From Actinomycetota bacterium (GTDB lineage: Bacteria; Actinomycetota; Acidimicrobiia; Acidimicrobiales; Ilumatobacteraceae), in assembly GCA_027592925.1 (NCBI GenBank), contig JAQCJO010000006.1, positions 1 through 55,105 of the forward strand: DNA of 55,105 nucleotides. The letters are read 5' to 3'. This document shows positions 43,967 through 54,313 of this stretch, one piece after another. How positions within the stretch are numbered: position 1 is the stretch's first letter; every line of letters starts with the position of its first letter. The position numbers and the translations under genes are program-made. The notes under the pieces are model-generated. The model saw only the letters and a program-made list of their open reading frames with translations. It was not told the origin of the DNA and made no database searches.

Positions 43967-45754
43967 ATGTCCGGTTCTCTAACCCCCTCAATCAACGCGA
44001 CGGCGCTGCGCACACAGTTGTGTGGCAGCCTGCGCCCCGAGCACATTGGTCAATCCGTCACATTGTGTGGTTGGATCGCACGCCGCCGCGAACACGGCGA
44101 GCATCTGGCGTTTCTCGATGTACGTGACTATTCCGGTGTAGTGCAGTGCGTGGTCAGCGATGTAAAAGATGTTCGCAACGAGTGGGTGGTGCAGATAACT
44201 GGCAAAGTGCAGGCACGCCCAGAGGGCACAGTCAATGCCAACCTTCCAACTGGTGGCGTCGAATTGGTCGAGTGTCAACTCACCGTCCTTAACGCAGCGG
44301 AGTCTCCACCGTTTCCAATCGATGCTCGTGCAGACGATGTGGATGAAGGCGTTCGCCTCAAGTTTCGCTATCTCGACATTCGCCGCGAGCGAATGCAGAA
44401 GAACTTGCGGATTCGTGCCAAGGTCAACTCGGCAATTCGTGGCGCCATGGAAGCTCAAAATTTTGTTGAAGTTGAGACTCCATTTTTAATGCCTTCGACT
44501 CCAGAAGGTGCACGCGAGTTTCTTGTTCCGTCGCGCAAGGAACCCGGATCGTTTTACGCATTGCCACAGTCGCCGCAGTTGTGGAAACAGTTATTGATGG
44601 TCGCGGGTATCGACCGCTATTACCAAATTGCCCGATGCTTACGTGACGAAGACTTGCGAGCAGATCGCCAGTACGAGTTCATGCAGCTCGATGCCGAAAT
44701 GAGTTTTGTAACCAAAGACGACGTACTCGCCGCGATTAGTAGGGCAGTTGTTGCAGCAGCCGAAGCCGCACTTGGTCAGACCCCGCCACCGATCGAGCAA
44801 ATTACATGGCACGACGCAATGAATCGCTTTGGTAGCGACAAACCAGACTTGCGTTTTGGAATGGAACTGATCGATCTCACTGATGTATTTGCGGCAACCG
44901 AATTTAAGGCATTTGCAACAGCCAAATCGATTAAAGGGCTGCGAGTTGACGCAGCGACCTACCCTGAGGCCGCCGCATCTGGACGCAGCAAGTTGGACGC
45001 GTTTACCGATCGCGCAAAACAGATGGGCGCAAAAGGTTTGGTTTGGATCAAGGTTGGCGATGATCTTGCCTTAGATTCGCCAGTTGCCAAATTTTTGAGC
45101 GATGCCGAGCGTGCTGCACTACTGCAACAGATGCAGGCAAAGTCGGGCGACTTACTGCTGTTGGTGGCTGACGAATGGTCCACAACATGCGAAGTACTTG
45201 GTCATTTGCGAAATGACATCGGCCGTCCTCCGGTGCACGAAGGTCCGTATCGCTATGTCTGGGTGATCGACTTTCCATTGTTCGTAGGTGTCAACGCAAT
45301 AACTGGTAAGCCCCAGCCTGGGCATCACCCGTTTTGTCAACCGCATCCAGACGACATCGAGCGCCTTGAGTCAGACCCAATGAGCGTTCGTGCTCTTGCT
45401 TATGACTTGGTGCTCAACGGATGGGAATTGGGCTCTGGTTCAATTCGAATTCATGACCCAGAGATGCAACGACGCGTGTTTCGCCAACTGGGAATTTCGG
45501 ATGAAGATGCCGATCGTCGATTCGGTTTCTTTTTGCAACCGTTCAAATACGGTGCACCACCACACGGTGGGTTCGCATTCGGAACTGATCGTCTTGTGGC
45601 GATCTTGGCCGGAGAAGAAAATATTCGTGAAGTGATTGCATTTCCAAAAACGCAGTCGGGTAGCGATCCAATGACCAATGCTCCTACTCCTGTAGATCCT
45701 GCACAGCTCAACGAGTTGGGTATTCGTTTATTGCCACCTCCTGCAAAGAGCTAG
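43967..45754 (+). CDS. aspS: Aspartyl-tRNA synthetase
   Basis: Charges tRNA-Asp. 595 residues from ATG 43967: OB-fold anticodon domain (VTLCGWIARRREHGEHLAFLD), class II core (FVEVETPFLMPSTPEGAREF, YQIARCLRDEDLRADRQYEF), the bacterial GAD insertion and motif 3 (PHGGFAFGTDRLVAIL). The open frame to 43925 overlaps hisS and adds no family residues. Whether it also charges tRNA-Asn cannot be decided here. Confidence 0.96.
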   Translation: MSGSLTPSINATALRTQLCGSLRPEHIGQSVTLCGWIARRREHGEHLAFLDVRDYSGVVQCVVSDVKDVRNEWVVQITGKVQARPEGTVNANLPTGGVELVECQLTVLNAAESPPFPIDARADDVDEGVRLKFRYLDIRRERMQKNLRIRAKVNSAIRGAMEAQNFVEVETPFLMPSTPEGAREFLVPSRKEPGSFYALPQSPQLWKQLLMVAGIDRYYQIARCLRDEDLRADRQYEFMQLDAEMSFVTKDDVLAAISRAVVAAAEAALGQTPPPIEQITWHDAMNRFGSDKPDLRFGMELIDLTDVFAATEFKAFATAKSIKGLRVDAATYPEAAASGRSKLDAFTDRAKQMGAKGLVWIKVGDDLALDSPVAKFLSDAERAALLQQMQAKSGDLLLLVADEWSTTCEVLGHLRNDIGRPPVHEGPYRYVWVIDFPLFVGVNAITGKPQPGHHPFCQPHPDDIERLESDPMSVRALAYDLVLNGWELGSGSIRIHDPEMQRRVFRQLGISDEDADRRFGFFLQPFKYGAPPHGGFAFGTDRLVAILAGEENIREVIAFPKTQSGSDPMTNAPTPVDPAQLNELGIRLLPPPAKS

Positions 45755-45767
45755 CGAGCACGAGCGA

Positions 45768-47060
45768 TTGACTCAGGCCGACGACCTTTTCTCTGCGGCG
45801 GTGGCTGACAGACTTCGCTCGCAGGCACCGCTTGCAGCAAGGTTGCGACCACGCACGTTGGATGAGATTGTCGGTCAAGAGCATTTGATCGCACAAGGTG
45901 CTCCATTGCGAAAACTGATTGAGGCTGATCGGTTGTCGTCGGTAATTCTGTGGGGGCCGTCGGGCACTGGCAAGACGACACTTGCTGAAGTTGTTGCGTC
46001 GAGTACCAATCGCGCGTTTGAAAGATTGTCTGCAGTGACATCGGGTGTGAAAGACGTGCGCGAAGCAATTGAGCGAGCAACCGATCGACTGGGGCAACAC
46101 GGGCGCTCAACGATTGTTTTTGTTGACGAGATTCATCGCTTCTCAACGTCGCAACAAGATGCTCTGCTTCCTTCAGTTGAAAGTGGCATCATCACGTTGA
46201 TCGGCGCAACTACGGAGAACCCGTTTTTTGAAGTTAATGGCCCATTGCGAAGTCGAAGCACAATGTTTCGACTCGAGACTCTTGGCGTTGGCGCTATTCG
46301 CAGTTTGTTGGAACGAGGATTAACGGCAGAAGGTATGACTGCTGATGACGATGCTCTGACAATACTTTCTCAGCGCGCGGCAGGAGATGGGCGACAAGGT
46401 CTTACTGCACTCGAAGTTGCATGCGCATTGGCGCGACCAAACAAGGTGACCACTGCTCACGTTGAGGCTGCACTAGGAGTGAGTGCGTTGAATTATGGCC
46501 GCGATGATCACTATGACGTGGTCTCTGCATTTATTAAACGAGCGTGCGCCCGAACCGTCGACGCAGGAATCTTTTGGCTCGCTCGCATGCTCGAAGCAGG
46601 AGACGATCCGCGGTTCATTGCGCGTCGCCTCATCATCTTGGCTTCTGAAGACATCGGCATGGCAGATCCACAAGCACTAGTGGTTGCGGTTGCTGCAGCC
46701 CAAGCAGTCGATCATGTTGGACTTCCCGAAGCACAACTTAATCTTGCGCAGGCGGTTGTGTATCTTGCTCAAGCACCAAAGAGCAATGGCTCTGCGGTTG
46801 CAATTTGGAATGCACGAAGCGATATTCGCCAAGGCGTCGATGTTGAGGTGCCTGCGCATCTTCGAGATGCTCATTATGCAGGCGCCGAAGTGTTGGGTCA
46901 TGGCACCGAATATCGCTCACCCCACGATGAGCAGTTGGACGAAAAGGCCAGTAGCACAAAGAATTCGAGTCAGAAAGTGGAACAGGACTATCTTCCTGCG
47001 CACACTGAAGGTGCTGTTCGGCGGAGTGATCCGTATTACAAGCCGCCGCAGAGCAAGTGA
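45768..47060 (+). CDS. rarA: Replication-associated AAA+ ATPase RarA/MgsA
   Basis: 430 residues acting at stalled replication forks. LAARLRPRTLDEIVGQEHL, Walker A WGPSGTGKTTLAE, Walker B FVDEIHRF, sensor IGATTENPFFE, then the MgsA C-terminal domain (YDVVSAFIKRACARTVDAG...WLARMLEAGDDPRFIARRL). The start is TTG 45768, 13 bases after aspS, with no ATG alternative near. C-terminal residues about 380-430 are a polar tail. Confidence 0.94.
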   Translation: MTQADDLFSAAVADRLRSQAPLAARLRPRTLDEIVGQEHLIAQGAPLRKLIEADRLSSVILWGPSGTGKTTLAEVVASSTNRAFERLSAVTSGVKDVREAIERATDRLGQHGRSTIVFVDEIHRFSTSQQDALLPSVESGIITLIGATTENPFFEVNGPLRSRSTMFRLETLGVGAIRSLLERGLTAEGMTADDDALTILSQRAAGDGRQGLTALEVACALARPNKVTTAHVEAALGVSALNYGRDDHYDVVSAFIKRACARTVDAGIFWLARMLEAGDDPRFIARRLIILASEDIGMADPQALVVAVAAAQAVDHVGLPEAQLNLAQAVVYLAQAPKSNGSAVAIWNARSDIRQGVDVEVPAHLRDAHYAGAEVLGHGTEYRSPHDEQLDEKASSTKNSSQKVEQDYLPAHTEGAVRRSDPYYKPPQSK

Positions 47061-47115
47061 TATCAATAGTCCGACAGGTACGTTTGACTGTCAGCACACA
47101 ACGAGGTGGTTTGAG

Positions 47116-47358
47116 ATGATGAAGCGTCTATTTTGGTTTTCGATGGGAGTCCTAGCCGGCGTGTTCGGTTGGCGTTACGTCAAGGAAAAGGCGCGCGATG
47201 CCGCGAGCCAGATCACGCCTGCCCAGGTGGCAAGTGATTTGTATGATGGCGCTGTCAAACTGGCCACTCAGGGAGCAGAGATCGTGCGCAACCTGCGTGC
47301 CAAAGACAGCAGTTTTGTGCATGACCAGGGTGAGTCGAAGCAGAGCGATATCAAGTAA
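47116..47358 (+). CDS. Small membrane-anchored protein (DUF6167-like)
   Basis: 80 residues. One N-terminal helix (FWFSMGVLAGVFGWRYV) then an amphipathic Ala-rich helix (EKARDAASQITPAQVASDLY). Size, position between rarA and alaS and opening MMKRLFWFSMG fit the small proteins found in this place in other actinobacteria (DUF6167 type); that match is tentative. The SD-like GAGGTGG ahead of ATG 47116 supports the start against a much longer open frame overlapping rarA. Confidence 0.7.
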   Translation: MMKRLFWFSMGVLAGVFGWRYVKEKARDAASQITPAQVASDLYDGAVKLATQGAEIVRNLRAKDSSFVHDQGESKQSDIK

Positions 47359-47377
47359 GGCTGCACTGCTCGAGAAC

Positions 47378-47383
47378 TAGACT
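47378..47383 (+). promoter_or_regulatory. -10 box of alaS
   Basis: TAGACT with 8 nt to ATG 47392. Its last base overlaps the alternative TTG start at 47383, which argues that ATG 47392 is used. Confidence 0.6.
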
Positions 47384-47391
47384 TGTCACAA

Positions 47392-50031
47392 ATGTCGGCA
47401 AATACAAGTTCAATCACATCGGCCAATCAGCTTCGCGAGGCCTTCACGGGCTTCTTTGAATCGAAGGGCCACACGCCCGTGCAATCGGCGAGCCTGATCC
47501 CTCACGAGCGCACCACACTTTTCACCTTTGCGGGCATGGTGCCATTCAAACCGTATTTCGTCGGTGACGAGGCTGCTCCATACAAGCGTGCGGTCAGTGT
47601 GCAAAAGTGCGCACGTGCTGGCGGCAAGCACAATGACCTCGATGACGTCGGGCGCACTAAGCGACATCTCGTGTTCTTCGAAATGATGGGCAACTTTAGT
47701 TTTGGTGATTATTTCAAATCCGACGCAATTCCATGGTCGTGGGAACTTGTAACGGAAGTTTTTGGGTTTGACGGTGACCAGCTATGGATCACCGTGCATG
47801 AGAGCGACGATGAGGCTGAGCAAATTTGGCATGACGTCGTTGGTTTGCCGATGAACCGTATTCAGCGACTTGGCGATGCGGACAATTTTTGGCAGATGGG
47901 TGATGCCGGTCCTTGTGGACCGTGTTCGGAAATTCATATTGATCGCGGCGCAGCCTTCGGACCTGAGGGTGGTCCGCTGAACGACAAGAAGGGCGACCGC
48001 TTTCTCGAATTTTGGAACTTGGTGTTTATGCAGTTCAACCAGGCCAAGGACGGATCCCGCACACCGTTGCCAAAACCATCAATCGATACCGGAGCGGGAT
48101 TAGAAAGAATTCTTGCTTTGATGCAGGGCACCGATTCGGTATGGGAGACAGACGTGTTGTTTCCACTTGTGCAACAAGCACAGTCACTCACGTCTGCCAA
48201 ATACCGTGCGGGCGATTATGACGACCGGGATAGTTTTAGTTTGCGCGTATTGGCAGAGCACGCACGATCGGCAACCATGCTCGTCAATGACGGAGTGTTT
48301 CCATCAAACGAGGGACGAGGCTATGTGTTGCGACGAATCATTCGTCGAGCCGTGCGCCATGCCTATTTGTTGGGCACAGAAAAATTGGTCATGCCAAAAT
48401 TGACAGAGACCGCTTTCGAAGTCATGCGCACTGCGTATCCAGAACTCAATGCCAACAAAGACTTCATTTTGGGAGTGTTGACCAAGGAAGAAGAGAGTTT
48501 CCGTCAGACGCTAAAGACTGGCATCACAATTCTTGAAGATGAGTTGTCGGGTGGTGCAAAGAAGCTTGGTGGAAGTACCGCGTTCTTATTGCACGACACA
48601 TACGGATTTCCGCTCGAACTGACCCAAGAGATTGCTAGCGAGCGCAATATAGAAGTCGATGTCGAAGGTTTCGAGAAGGAAATGTCGGCACAGCGAAAGC
48701 GTGCCAAGAGCGCACGTAAGGGTGCAGCTGTTAATGCTTCATCAGTCGAGAGTTATAGGGCTGTGATGGAACAACACGGCACAACTACATTCGTTGGCTA
48801 CGAGACGACAGAATCGACAAGCAAGGTTCTGGCTGTATTGCCGGTTGTGAGTGATTCGGCTGAAGGCGGCAACACCGTCGAGATCTTTTTGGACATCACG
48901 GCTTTTTATGCCGAGAGCGGTGGTCAAGTTGGCGATACAGGAGTGATCACATCTTCAACTGGCGAAGCGCGTGTAGTCGATACGACTTTTGCTTTACCTG
49001 GTTTGAGAAAACACACATGCGAGATGACTCGTGGGGTTATCGAGTCTGGCCAGCAAGTGCAGGCATCTGTGGACGTCACTATTCGCGATGCAACTCGACG
49101 AAACCACACTGCAACACACGTATTGCATTGGGCGCTGCGCCAGGTGTTGGGCGAGCATGTAAAGCAGGCTGGTTCATTGGTGTCAGATGAACGGCTTCGT
49201 TTTGACTTCAGTCATTACGCGAGCGTCACGCAGGACGAGATCGAACAGATTGAGCGCCTCGCAAATAGTGAAGTGCTGAGCAATACTCAGACACGAAATT
49301 ATGAAACATCAAAAGACGAGGCAACTGCTGCAGGAGCAATTGCCTTCTTTGGCGACAAATACGGCGACATGGTGCGTGTGTTGGAGGCCGGAAATTCAAT
49401 CGAGCTATGTGGCGGCACGCATGTTCGTGCCACTGGCGATATTGGTTTGATCAAGATCGTTGCAGAGTCTTCAATTGGATCGAACCTGCGTCGCATTGAA
49501 GCGGTAACGGGCGAGAACGCACTGAATTTTGTCTTGGATGCCTCGCGCACGCTGCACTCTGCGGCGGACTTGTTGGGTGCAAGTTCGTCAGACATGGTTG
49601 CAACTGTCAAACGCAAATTGAGTGAGATCAAGAGTCTGCAAGACGAAATCAAGCAGTTGCGAGGTGGTCAGGCACGACAACTTGCAGGCGGACTTGCAGC
49701 ACAGCATGTCAATGGAGTTGTGATCTCTCGAGTTGATGGCATCACACCAAACGATTTGCGTGAGTTGGCTCTTGCTATTCGCCAAGACTCTCAAGTACAG
49801 CTTGTTGTGTTGGGTGGCGTGACCGACTCCGGTGGCGTTGCACTTGTGGCAACTGTTTCGAGCGGTGTTTCGATGTCGGCAGGTGATTTGATTAAGGACG
49901 CTGCCAAAGCCGTGGGCGGTGGCGGAGGTGGTAAAGGCGATATTGCAACAGCAGGCGGAAAAAATCCTGCAGCGCTCGACGAAGCGCTTGAAATTGCCAG
50001 ACGAGTGGCGACTGAAGCCATCGGTTCGTAA
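47392..50031 (+). CDS. alaS: Alanyl-tRNA synthetase
   Basis: Charges tRNA-Ala and edits mischarged Ser/Gly. 879 residues from ATG 47392: class II core (REAFTGFFESKGHTPVQSAS, FEMMGNFSFGDYFK), editing domain with zinc site HTATHVLHWALR and the later CGGTHV, and a C-terminal Ala/Gly-rich oligomerisation domain (VGGGGGGKGDIATAGG). ruvX begins two bases after the stop. Confidence 0.97.
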   Translation: MSANTSSITSANQLREAFTGFFESKGHTPVQSASLIPHERTTLFTFAGMVPFKPYFVGDEAAPYKRAVSVQKCARAGGKHNDLDDVGRTKRHLVFFEMMGNFSFGDYFKSDAIPWSWELVTEVFGFDGDQLWITVHESDDEAEQIWHDVVGLPMNRIQRLGDADNFWQMGDAGPCGPCSEIHIDRGAAFGPEGGPLNDKKGDRFLEFWNLVFMQFNQAKDGSRTPLPKPSIDTGAGLERILALMQGTDSVWETDVLFPLVQQAQSLTSAKYRAGDYDDRDSFSLRVLAEHARSATMLVNDGVFPSNEGRGYVLRRIIRRAVRHAYLLGTEKLVMPKLTETAFEVMRTAYPELNANKDFILGVLTKEEESFRQTLKTGITILEDELSGGAKKLGGSTAFLLHDTYGFPLELTQEIASERNIEVDVEGFEKEMSAQRKRAKSARKGAAVNASSVESYRAVMEQHGTTTFVGYETTESTSKVLAVLPVVSDSAEGGNTVEIFLDITAFYAESGGQVGDTGVITSSTGEARVVDTTFALPGLRKHTCEMTRGVIESGQQVQASVDVTIRDATRRNHTATHVLHWALRQVLGEHVKQAGSLVSDERLRFDFSHYASVTQDEIEQIERLANSEVLSNTQTRNYETSKDEATAAGAIAFFGDKYGDMVRVLEAGNSIELCGGTHVRATGDIGLIKIVAESSIGSNLRRIEAVTGENALNFVLDASRTLHSAADLLGASSSDMVATVKRKLSEIKSLQDEIKQLRGGQARQLAGGLAAQHVNGVVISRVDGITPNDLRELALAIRQDSQVQLVVLGGVTDSGGVALVATVSSGVSMSAGDLIKDAAKAVGGGGGGKGDIATAGGKNPAALDEALEIARRVATEAIGS

Positions 50032-50032
50032 C

Positions 50033-50464
50033 ATGCGTGCACTCGGGGTAGATCTCGGGACAAAGCGCATTGGTCTTGCAACAAGTGATGCAAGTGCAAC
50101 TATCGCTACACCAATACAGGTATTGAATCGCAGTGGTTCGCGGTTGCAAGATCATCAAGCAATTGCTGCGATTGTGCAGGAATACGAAATAGATTGCGTT
50201 GTTGTGGGGATGCCCCTCAACATGTCGGGAGATGTTGGTGCCGCAGCACAATCTGCCACTGTTGAAGTGGAGCAAATGACTAGCATTCTGGGAGTGCCTG
50301 TTCACACCTATGACGAGCGATTAACGACAGTGAGTGCCCATCAGATTTTGCAGGGCAACAATGTGAATGCCAAAAACAGAAAACTTGTAGTCGACAAAGT
50401 TGCTGCTGCTGTGATGTTGCAGTCTTGGTTGGATGCGCAAAAGAAAAATTTGATCGATGGTTAG
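50033..50464 (+). CDS. ruvX: YqgF/RuvX Holliday junction resolvase-like protein
   Basis: 143 residues, RNase H fold. MRALGVDLGTKRIGLATSD (first catalytic Asp), DCVVVGMPLNMSG, and the Asp/Glu in HTYDERLTTVSA. The family has been linked to pre-16S rRNA 5' end processing. ATG 50033 gives the canonical start; the longer frame from 49919 overlaps alaS. Overlaps mltG by 8 bases. Confidence 0.94.
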   Translation: MRALGVDLGTKRIGLATSDASATIATPIQVLNRSGSRLQDHQAIAAIVQEYEIDCVVVGMPLNMSGDVGAAAQSATVEVEQMTSILGVPVHTYDERLTTVSAHQILQGNNVNAKNRKLVVDKVAAAVMLQSWLDAQKKNLIDG

Positions 50465-51668
50465 GCCACCGATTGATCCACTGTTTGATCCACTGATCAA
50501 GACCACAAAGAACGATGATCAAGTAGCCGATGATTGGCACGACGACCCCTGGGACATCGTTGTGGACAACAGTGAATCCAGTGTCGAGCCTCGCGACTTT
50601 CGAGAGATTGCCCCAATGGTGCGGGTCGTAGTAGTCGCAGTGGTGTGTTTCTCATTGTTGTTGGGTGCAATAGGGCTTTGGTATCTGCACAAGGTCAATC
50701 CATCTGGTGGCTCCGGAGTCGGTGTGTCATTCACCGTCAATGATGGCGACAGCGTCTCGAGTGTCAGTGCGCGTCTCGAGTCTGAGGGTTTTATTACAAG
50801 TGCTGGTGTGTTTCGTTGGTACGTCGGTCGAAAAGGTGGCATCGAACTGACACCTGGCTATTACACAATTAATCCGCGCGACCACATGGGCAATATCATG
50901 AAGGTTTTGTCAACACCGCCTTCTGCAACGTTTGTCAAGGTGACGTTCCCTGAAGGGTTCACAATTTTGCAAATGGCTAAACGATTGGCCGAAAAGACAT
51001 TGCGACTCAATGCCGACTTGTTTAATCAAGCAGCACAAGACCCAGCGGTCTCTGCTGTTTATCGCCCCGCAGGACAGACTTCACTTGAGGGATTGTTGTT
51101 TCCCGATACGTATCAGATCTCTGGTGATGAGTCCGAGAGTCAGGTAGTTGCGCGGATGGTGCAGTTGATGGAGCGCGTCGGACGACAAGAAGGTCTCGAT
51201 AAGTCTCAGGCCCTCGTTGGGTTTTCGCCCTACAAAACGCTGGTCATTGCGTCGATGATTGAACGGGAAGCAAAGACAGAAGGAGATCGCGCCAAGATTG
51301 CTCGCGTGATCTACAACAGACTTGAACTTGGCAGGAAACTGCAGATTGATGCAACGTTGTACTACGCGGCTCCCGAAGGTTCAACATTTACTCAAGCAAA
51401 AGAACTCGACACGCCGTACAACTCGTATTTGTACAAAGGCCTCACTCCGACACCAATAGCCAACCCTGGTCGTGCCTCTATTGCGGCTGCGCTTCACCCC
51501 GCACAAAACCCGTCGCAAAATGACCCAATCTGTAAGGGCGTTGCAAAACCATGTCGCTATTTGTTCTACGTGTTGTCAGACAAAGATGGCAACCACGCAT
51601 TTGCTGCGACTCTTGCTCAGCATGAAGCAAATGTTGAAGCATCTCGTGTCGCAGGACTCCTGCCATGA
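50457..51668 (+). CDS. mltG: Endolytic transglycosylase MltG
   Basis: Cuts nascent glycan strands outside the membrane. 403 residues: cytoplasmic N-terminus rich in Asp/Pro (about 1-52), one membrane helix (53-77), a LysM-like subdomain, then the YceG core with the catalytic Glu in ASMIEREAKTEGDRAKIA and the conserved NRLELGRKLQIDATLYY and YNSYLYKGLTPTPIANPG. Its stop overlaps aroE by ATGA. Confidence 0.95.
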   Translation: MVRPPIDPLFDPLIKTTKNDDQVADDWHDDPWDIVVDNSESSVEPRDFREIAPMVRVVVVAVVCFSLLLGAIGLWYLHKVNPSGGSGVGVSFTVNDGDSVSSVSARLESEGFITSAGVFRWYVGRKGGIELTPGYYTINPRDHMGNIMKVLSTPPSATFVKVTFPEGFTILQMAKRLAEKTLRLNADLFNQAAQDPAVSAVYRPAGQTSLEGLLFPDTYQISGDESESQVVARMVQLMERVGRQEGLDKSQALVGFSPYKTLVIASMIEREAKTEGDRAKIARVIYNRLELGRKLQIDATLYYAAPEGSTFTQAKELDTPYNSYLYKGLTPTPIANPGRASIAAALHPAQNPSQNDPICKGVAKPCRYLFYVLSDKDGNHAFAATLAQHEANVEASRVAGLLP

Positions 51669-52513
51669 CACTTGAAGTAGCAGCAATAATCGGTGATCCA
51701 GTTGCACAGAGTTTGTCGCCTGCAATGCATAATGCGGTGTTTCATCAACGAAAACTTGATTGGACATATGTAGCAATGGAAGTACATGAAGACGCGCTCA
51801 ATGCAGTGTTGCAAACACTTGGCGGCACGAGTATCAAAGCGTTTTCAGTAACCATGCCGCATAAAAAGACAGTATTTGAAATGTTGTCTAATGCATTGAA
51901 CAATTTAGGAGAGGTGGACGAGTCGGCGAAGGCAGCGCGGTCTGTCAATACCATTGCCATCAGATCGGGTCGGATGTTTGGCTCAAACACCGATGGCGAC
52001 GGTTGTTGCAATGCAATTGAGCAGGCTGGTGTTGGCATCGCAGGATCTCGCGTTGTGGTTGTGGGTGCCGGAGGCACCGCCCGAGCGATAGTCGCAACGC
52101 TTGCACGTCGTGGCGCAAGCGATATTGCGGTCATCAACCGCACAGAGTCACGTGCACGCAATGCCGTTGTAAGCGCTGATGTTGCGCGCATTGGATCAGT
52201 TGATGACATTGCAACTGCGAATATTTTAATTAATGCAACTTCTGTTGGCATGGGTAGTCAAGAAACTGCAGTCGATGCAGCTCGATTGCATTCGTCCCTC
52301 GTGGTGCTGGATGCGGTATATCAACCACTCGAGACAACGCTGCTGCGAGACGCAAAACGTGCCGGAGCAAAAACAGTGGATGGATTGTGGATGTTGGTCC
52401 ATCAAGGCGCATTGCAGCAACTTGCGTGGTTCACAGAGATTGGTGATGTGCCTCTCATGCGTCAGGCTGCGCTCGACGAATTGGCGCATCGTGCATTGCA
52501 CGGCGATAAATAG
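51665..52513 (+). CDS. aroE: Shikimate dehydrogenase
   Basis: NADPH-dependent reduction of 3-dehydroshikimate. 282 residues: shikimate site QSLSPAMHNAVF, catalytic Lys in VTMPHKKTVFE, Asp in NTDGDG, NADP loop GAGGTARAIVATL and NRTESRA. Coupled to mltG. aroC follows with its own promoter. Confidence 0.95.
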   Translation: MTLEVAAIIGDPVAQSLSPAMHNAVFHQRKLDWTYVAMEVHEDALNAVLQTLGGTSIKAFSVTMPHKKTVFEMLSNALNNLGEVDESAKAARSVNTIAIRSGRMFGSNTDGDGCCNAIEQAGVGIAGSRVVVVGAGGTARAIVATLARRGASDIAVINRTESRARNAVVSADVARIGSVDDIATANILINATSVGMGSQETAVDAARLHSSLVVLDAVYQPLETTLLRDAKRAGAKTVDGLWMLVHQGALQQLAWFTEIGDVPLMRQAALDELAHRALHGDK

Positions 52514-52538
52514 CCATAGTCGGCTCATAACCCACAGG

Positions 52539-52544
52539 TAGTCT
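52539..52544 (+). promoter_or_regulatory. -10 box of aroC
   Basis: TAGTCT with 6 nt to ATG 52551; leaderless start of aroC-aroK-aroB. Confidence 0.55.
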
Positions 52545-52550
52545 GTAGGT

Positions 52551-53714
52551 ATGTTGCGTTACTTAACCGCAGGCGAAAGCCATGGCCAGGCCCTTGTGGT
52601 CATTGTTGAAGGTTTGCCTGCAGGGCTTGAGGTGACTGCAGAGCAGATACAAACTGAGCTTGCGCGTCGCCGACTCGGTTATGGGCGCGGGCCACGACAG
52701 CGCTTTGAAGAAGACGAGATCGTATTGCTCGGTGGAATTCGACACGGTCGCACTCTTGGTTCGCCTGTTGCAATTGAAATCAAAAATAGTGAGTGGTCGA
52801 GGAGCGATGTGTGGCACGAAGAAATGTCGCCTGCCCCTGGCAAGACCAAAAAACCACTCACACAGCCGCGTCCCGGTCATGCCGACCTAACGGGTATGCA
52901 GAAATACGGATTTGATGATGCACGCGATGTGTTGGAGCGGGCCAGTGCGCGCGAGACCGCAGCACGTGTAGCCGCGGGCGCTCTTGCCAAAATTTTTCTT
53001 GGAACTATTGGCGTCGAAATTCTGTCGCACGTTGTGCAAATGGGAAGTGCCCGCAATACCACGGCGATACGTCCGCTCATGAGTGACTTGTCACTGGTTG
53101 ATGAATCTCCTGTTCGCTGCTTTAACAAGGATTCAGAAGCACAGATGATTGCCCAGATTGAAGCCGCTGCAAAAGATGGCGACAGCCTGGGCGGGATCGT
53201 TGAAGTGCTGGCATATGGATTGCCTGTTGGTTTGGGAAGTTATGTGCATTGGGACCGCAAGCTAGACGGTCTTTTGGCGCAAGCAATGATGAGTATTCAG
53301 GCAGTGAAAGGTGTTGAGATAGGCGATGGTTTTGAAGTTGCTGGCCGACGGGGTAGCGAAGCACACGACCCAATTATTTGGGATGAGTCAAATCAGTCGT
53401 ATCGACGTGAGAGCACCTTGGCTGGCGGTACTGAGGGAGGAATGACAACTGGCGAGTTGCTAGTTGTTCGTGCAGCAATGAAACCACTCGCGACACTCAA
53501 TCGACCAACGATGAAGACTGTTGACACAGTGACCAAACAAGAGGTGGTGAGTTTCAAGGAACGAACCGATGTCACTGCGGTTCCAGCGATGGGCGTAGTC
53601 GCTGAAACGATGGTTGCTCTTGTGCTTGCCAATGAAGCGCAACGCAAATTTGGTGGAGACTCGGTGACCGAATTTGTACGCAATGCTCAGGCATCTGCTG
53701 CATCGTTGAAGTGA
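52551..53714 (+). CDS. aroC: Chorismate synthase
   Basis: Makes chorismate from EPSP with reduced FMN. 387 residues with the signatures [51 protein letters not shown] and [11 protein letters not shown]. Full length. Overlaps aroK by GTGA. Confidence 0.97.
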   Translation: MLRYLTAGESHGQALVVIVEGLPAGLEVTAEQIQTELARRRLGYGRGPRQRFEEDEIVLLGGIRHGRTLGSPVAIEIKNSEWSRSDVWHEEMSPAPGKTKKPLTQPRPGHADLTGMQKYGFDDARDVLERASARETAARVAAGALAKIFLGTIGVEILSHVVQMGSARNTTAIRPLMSDLSLVDESPVRCFNKDSEAQMIAQIEAAAKDGDSLGGIVEVLAYGLPVGLGSYVHWDRKLDGLLAQAMMSIQAVKGVEIGDGFEVAGRRGSEAHDPIIWDESNQSYRRESTLAGGTEGGMTTGELLVVRAAMKPLATLNRPTMKTVDTVTKQEVVSFKERTDVTAVPAMGVVAETMVALVLANEAQRKFGGDSVTEFVRNAQASAASLK

Positions 53715-54313
53715 GTGTGTCGACTGCTCTTTATATGAACGCTCAACCATCGATGACAAAATCTGGTGTGGTAGTACTTGTAGGTGTGATGGGGAGCGGT
53801 AAGTCAACTGTTGGTGCGGGTGTTGCGCATGTCTTGCAGTGTTCGTTTGTAGATCTGGACGCTCAGATTGCAAAGTCAGCAAAATGCACAGTGAGCGAGA
53901 TTTTTGCGCGCGGTGGTGAAACAGAATTTCGCGCTGTCGAAACAGATGTGTTGGCGACGGTGTTGGATGATGCCTGTGCGCTGATTGCCCAACAGACTGC
54001 ACTCTCCGTAGTTGTTGCCACTGGTGGTGGCGCAATAATCTCGCAAACCAACAGGGACAGGATTACTTCTTCTGCTGATCACGTCATTTGGCTAGATGCT
54101 CATGTGGATGAATTGGTAAAACGCACCTCGTCTTCCAAAACCGCTAGACCGCTTTTGTCTAATAATCCACAACAAGTTTTAAGTGCGCTTAGCGGTGAGC
54201 GTGCTGGCTTGTATGAGCAAGTTGCCACAGCAAAAATTGATACAACTGGAAAGCAAATCGATCAAGTGATTGATGCTGCGCTACAGATTCTTCGTCAGTC
54301 GGAGCAAAAATGA
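53711..54313 (+). CDS. aroK: Shikimate kinase
   Basis: ATP-dependent 3-phosphorylation of shikimate. 200 residues from GTG 53711, or 192 from ATG 53735. Walker [12 protein letters not shown], shikimate-binding Asp in [21 protein letters not shown], and the Gly-rich [11 protein letters not shown]. The GTG overlaps the aroC stop, favouring coupling. Overlaps aroB by ATGA. Confidence 0.95.
   Translation: MSVSTALYMNAQPSMTKSGVVVLVGVMGSGKSTVGAGVAHVLQCSFVDLDAQIAKSAKCTVSEIFARGGETEFRAVETDVLATVLDDACALIAQQTALSVVVATGGGAIISQTNRDRITSSADHVIWLDAHVDELVKRTSSSKTARPLLSNNPQQVLSALSGERAGLYEQVATAKIDTTGKQIDQVIDAALQILRQSEQK

Noticed and set aside
46684-47115. Long N-terminal extension of the small membrane protein before alaS
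   Set aside because: It overlaps rarA out of frame and lacks family character; the SD-like GAGGTGG supports ATG 47116.
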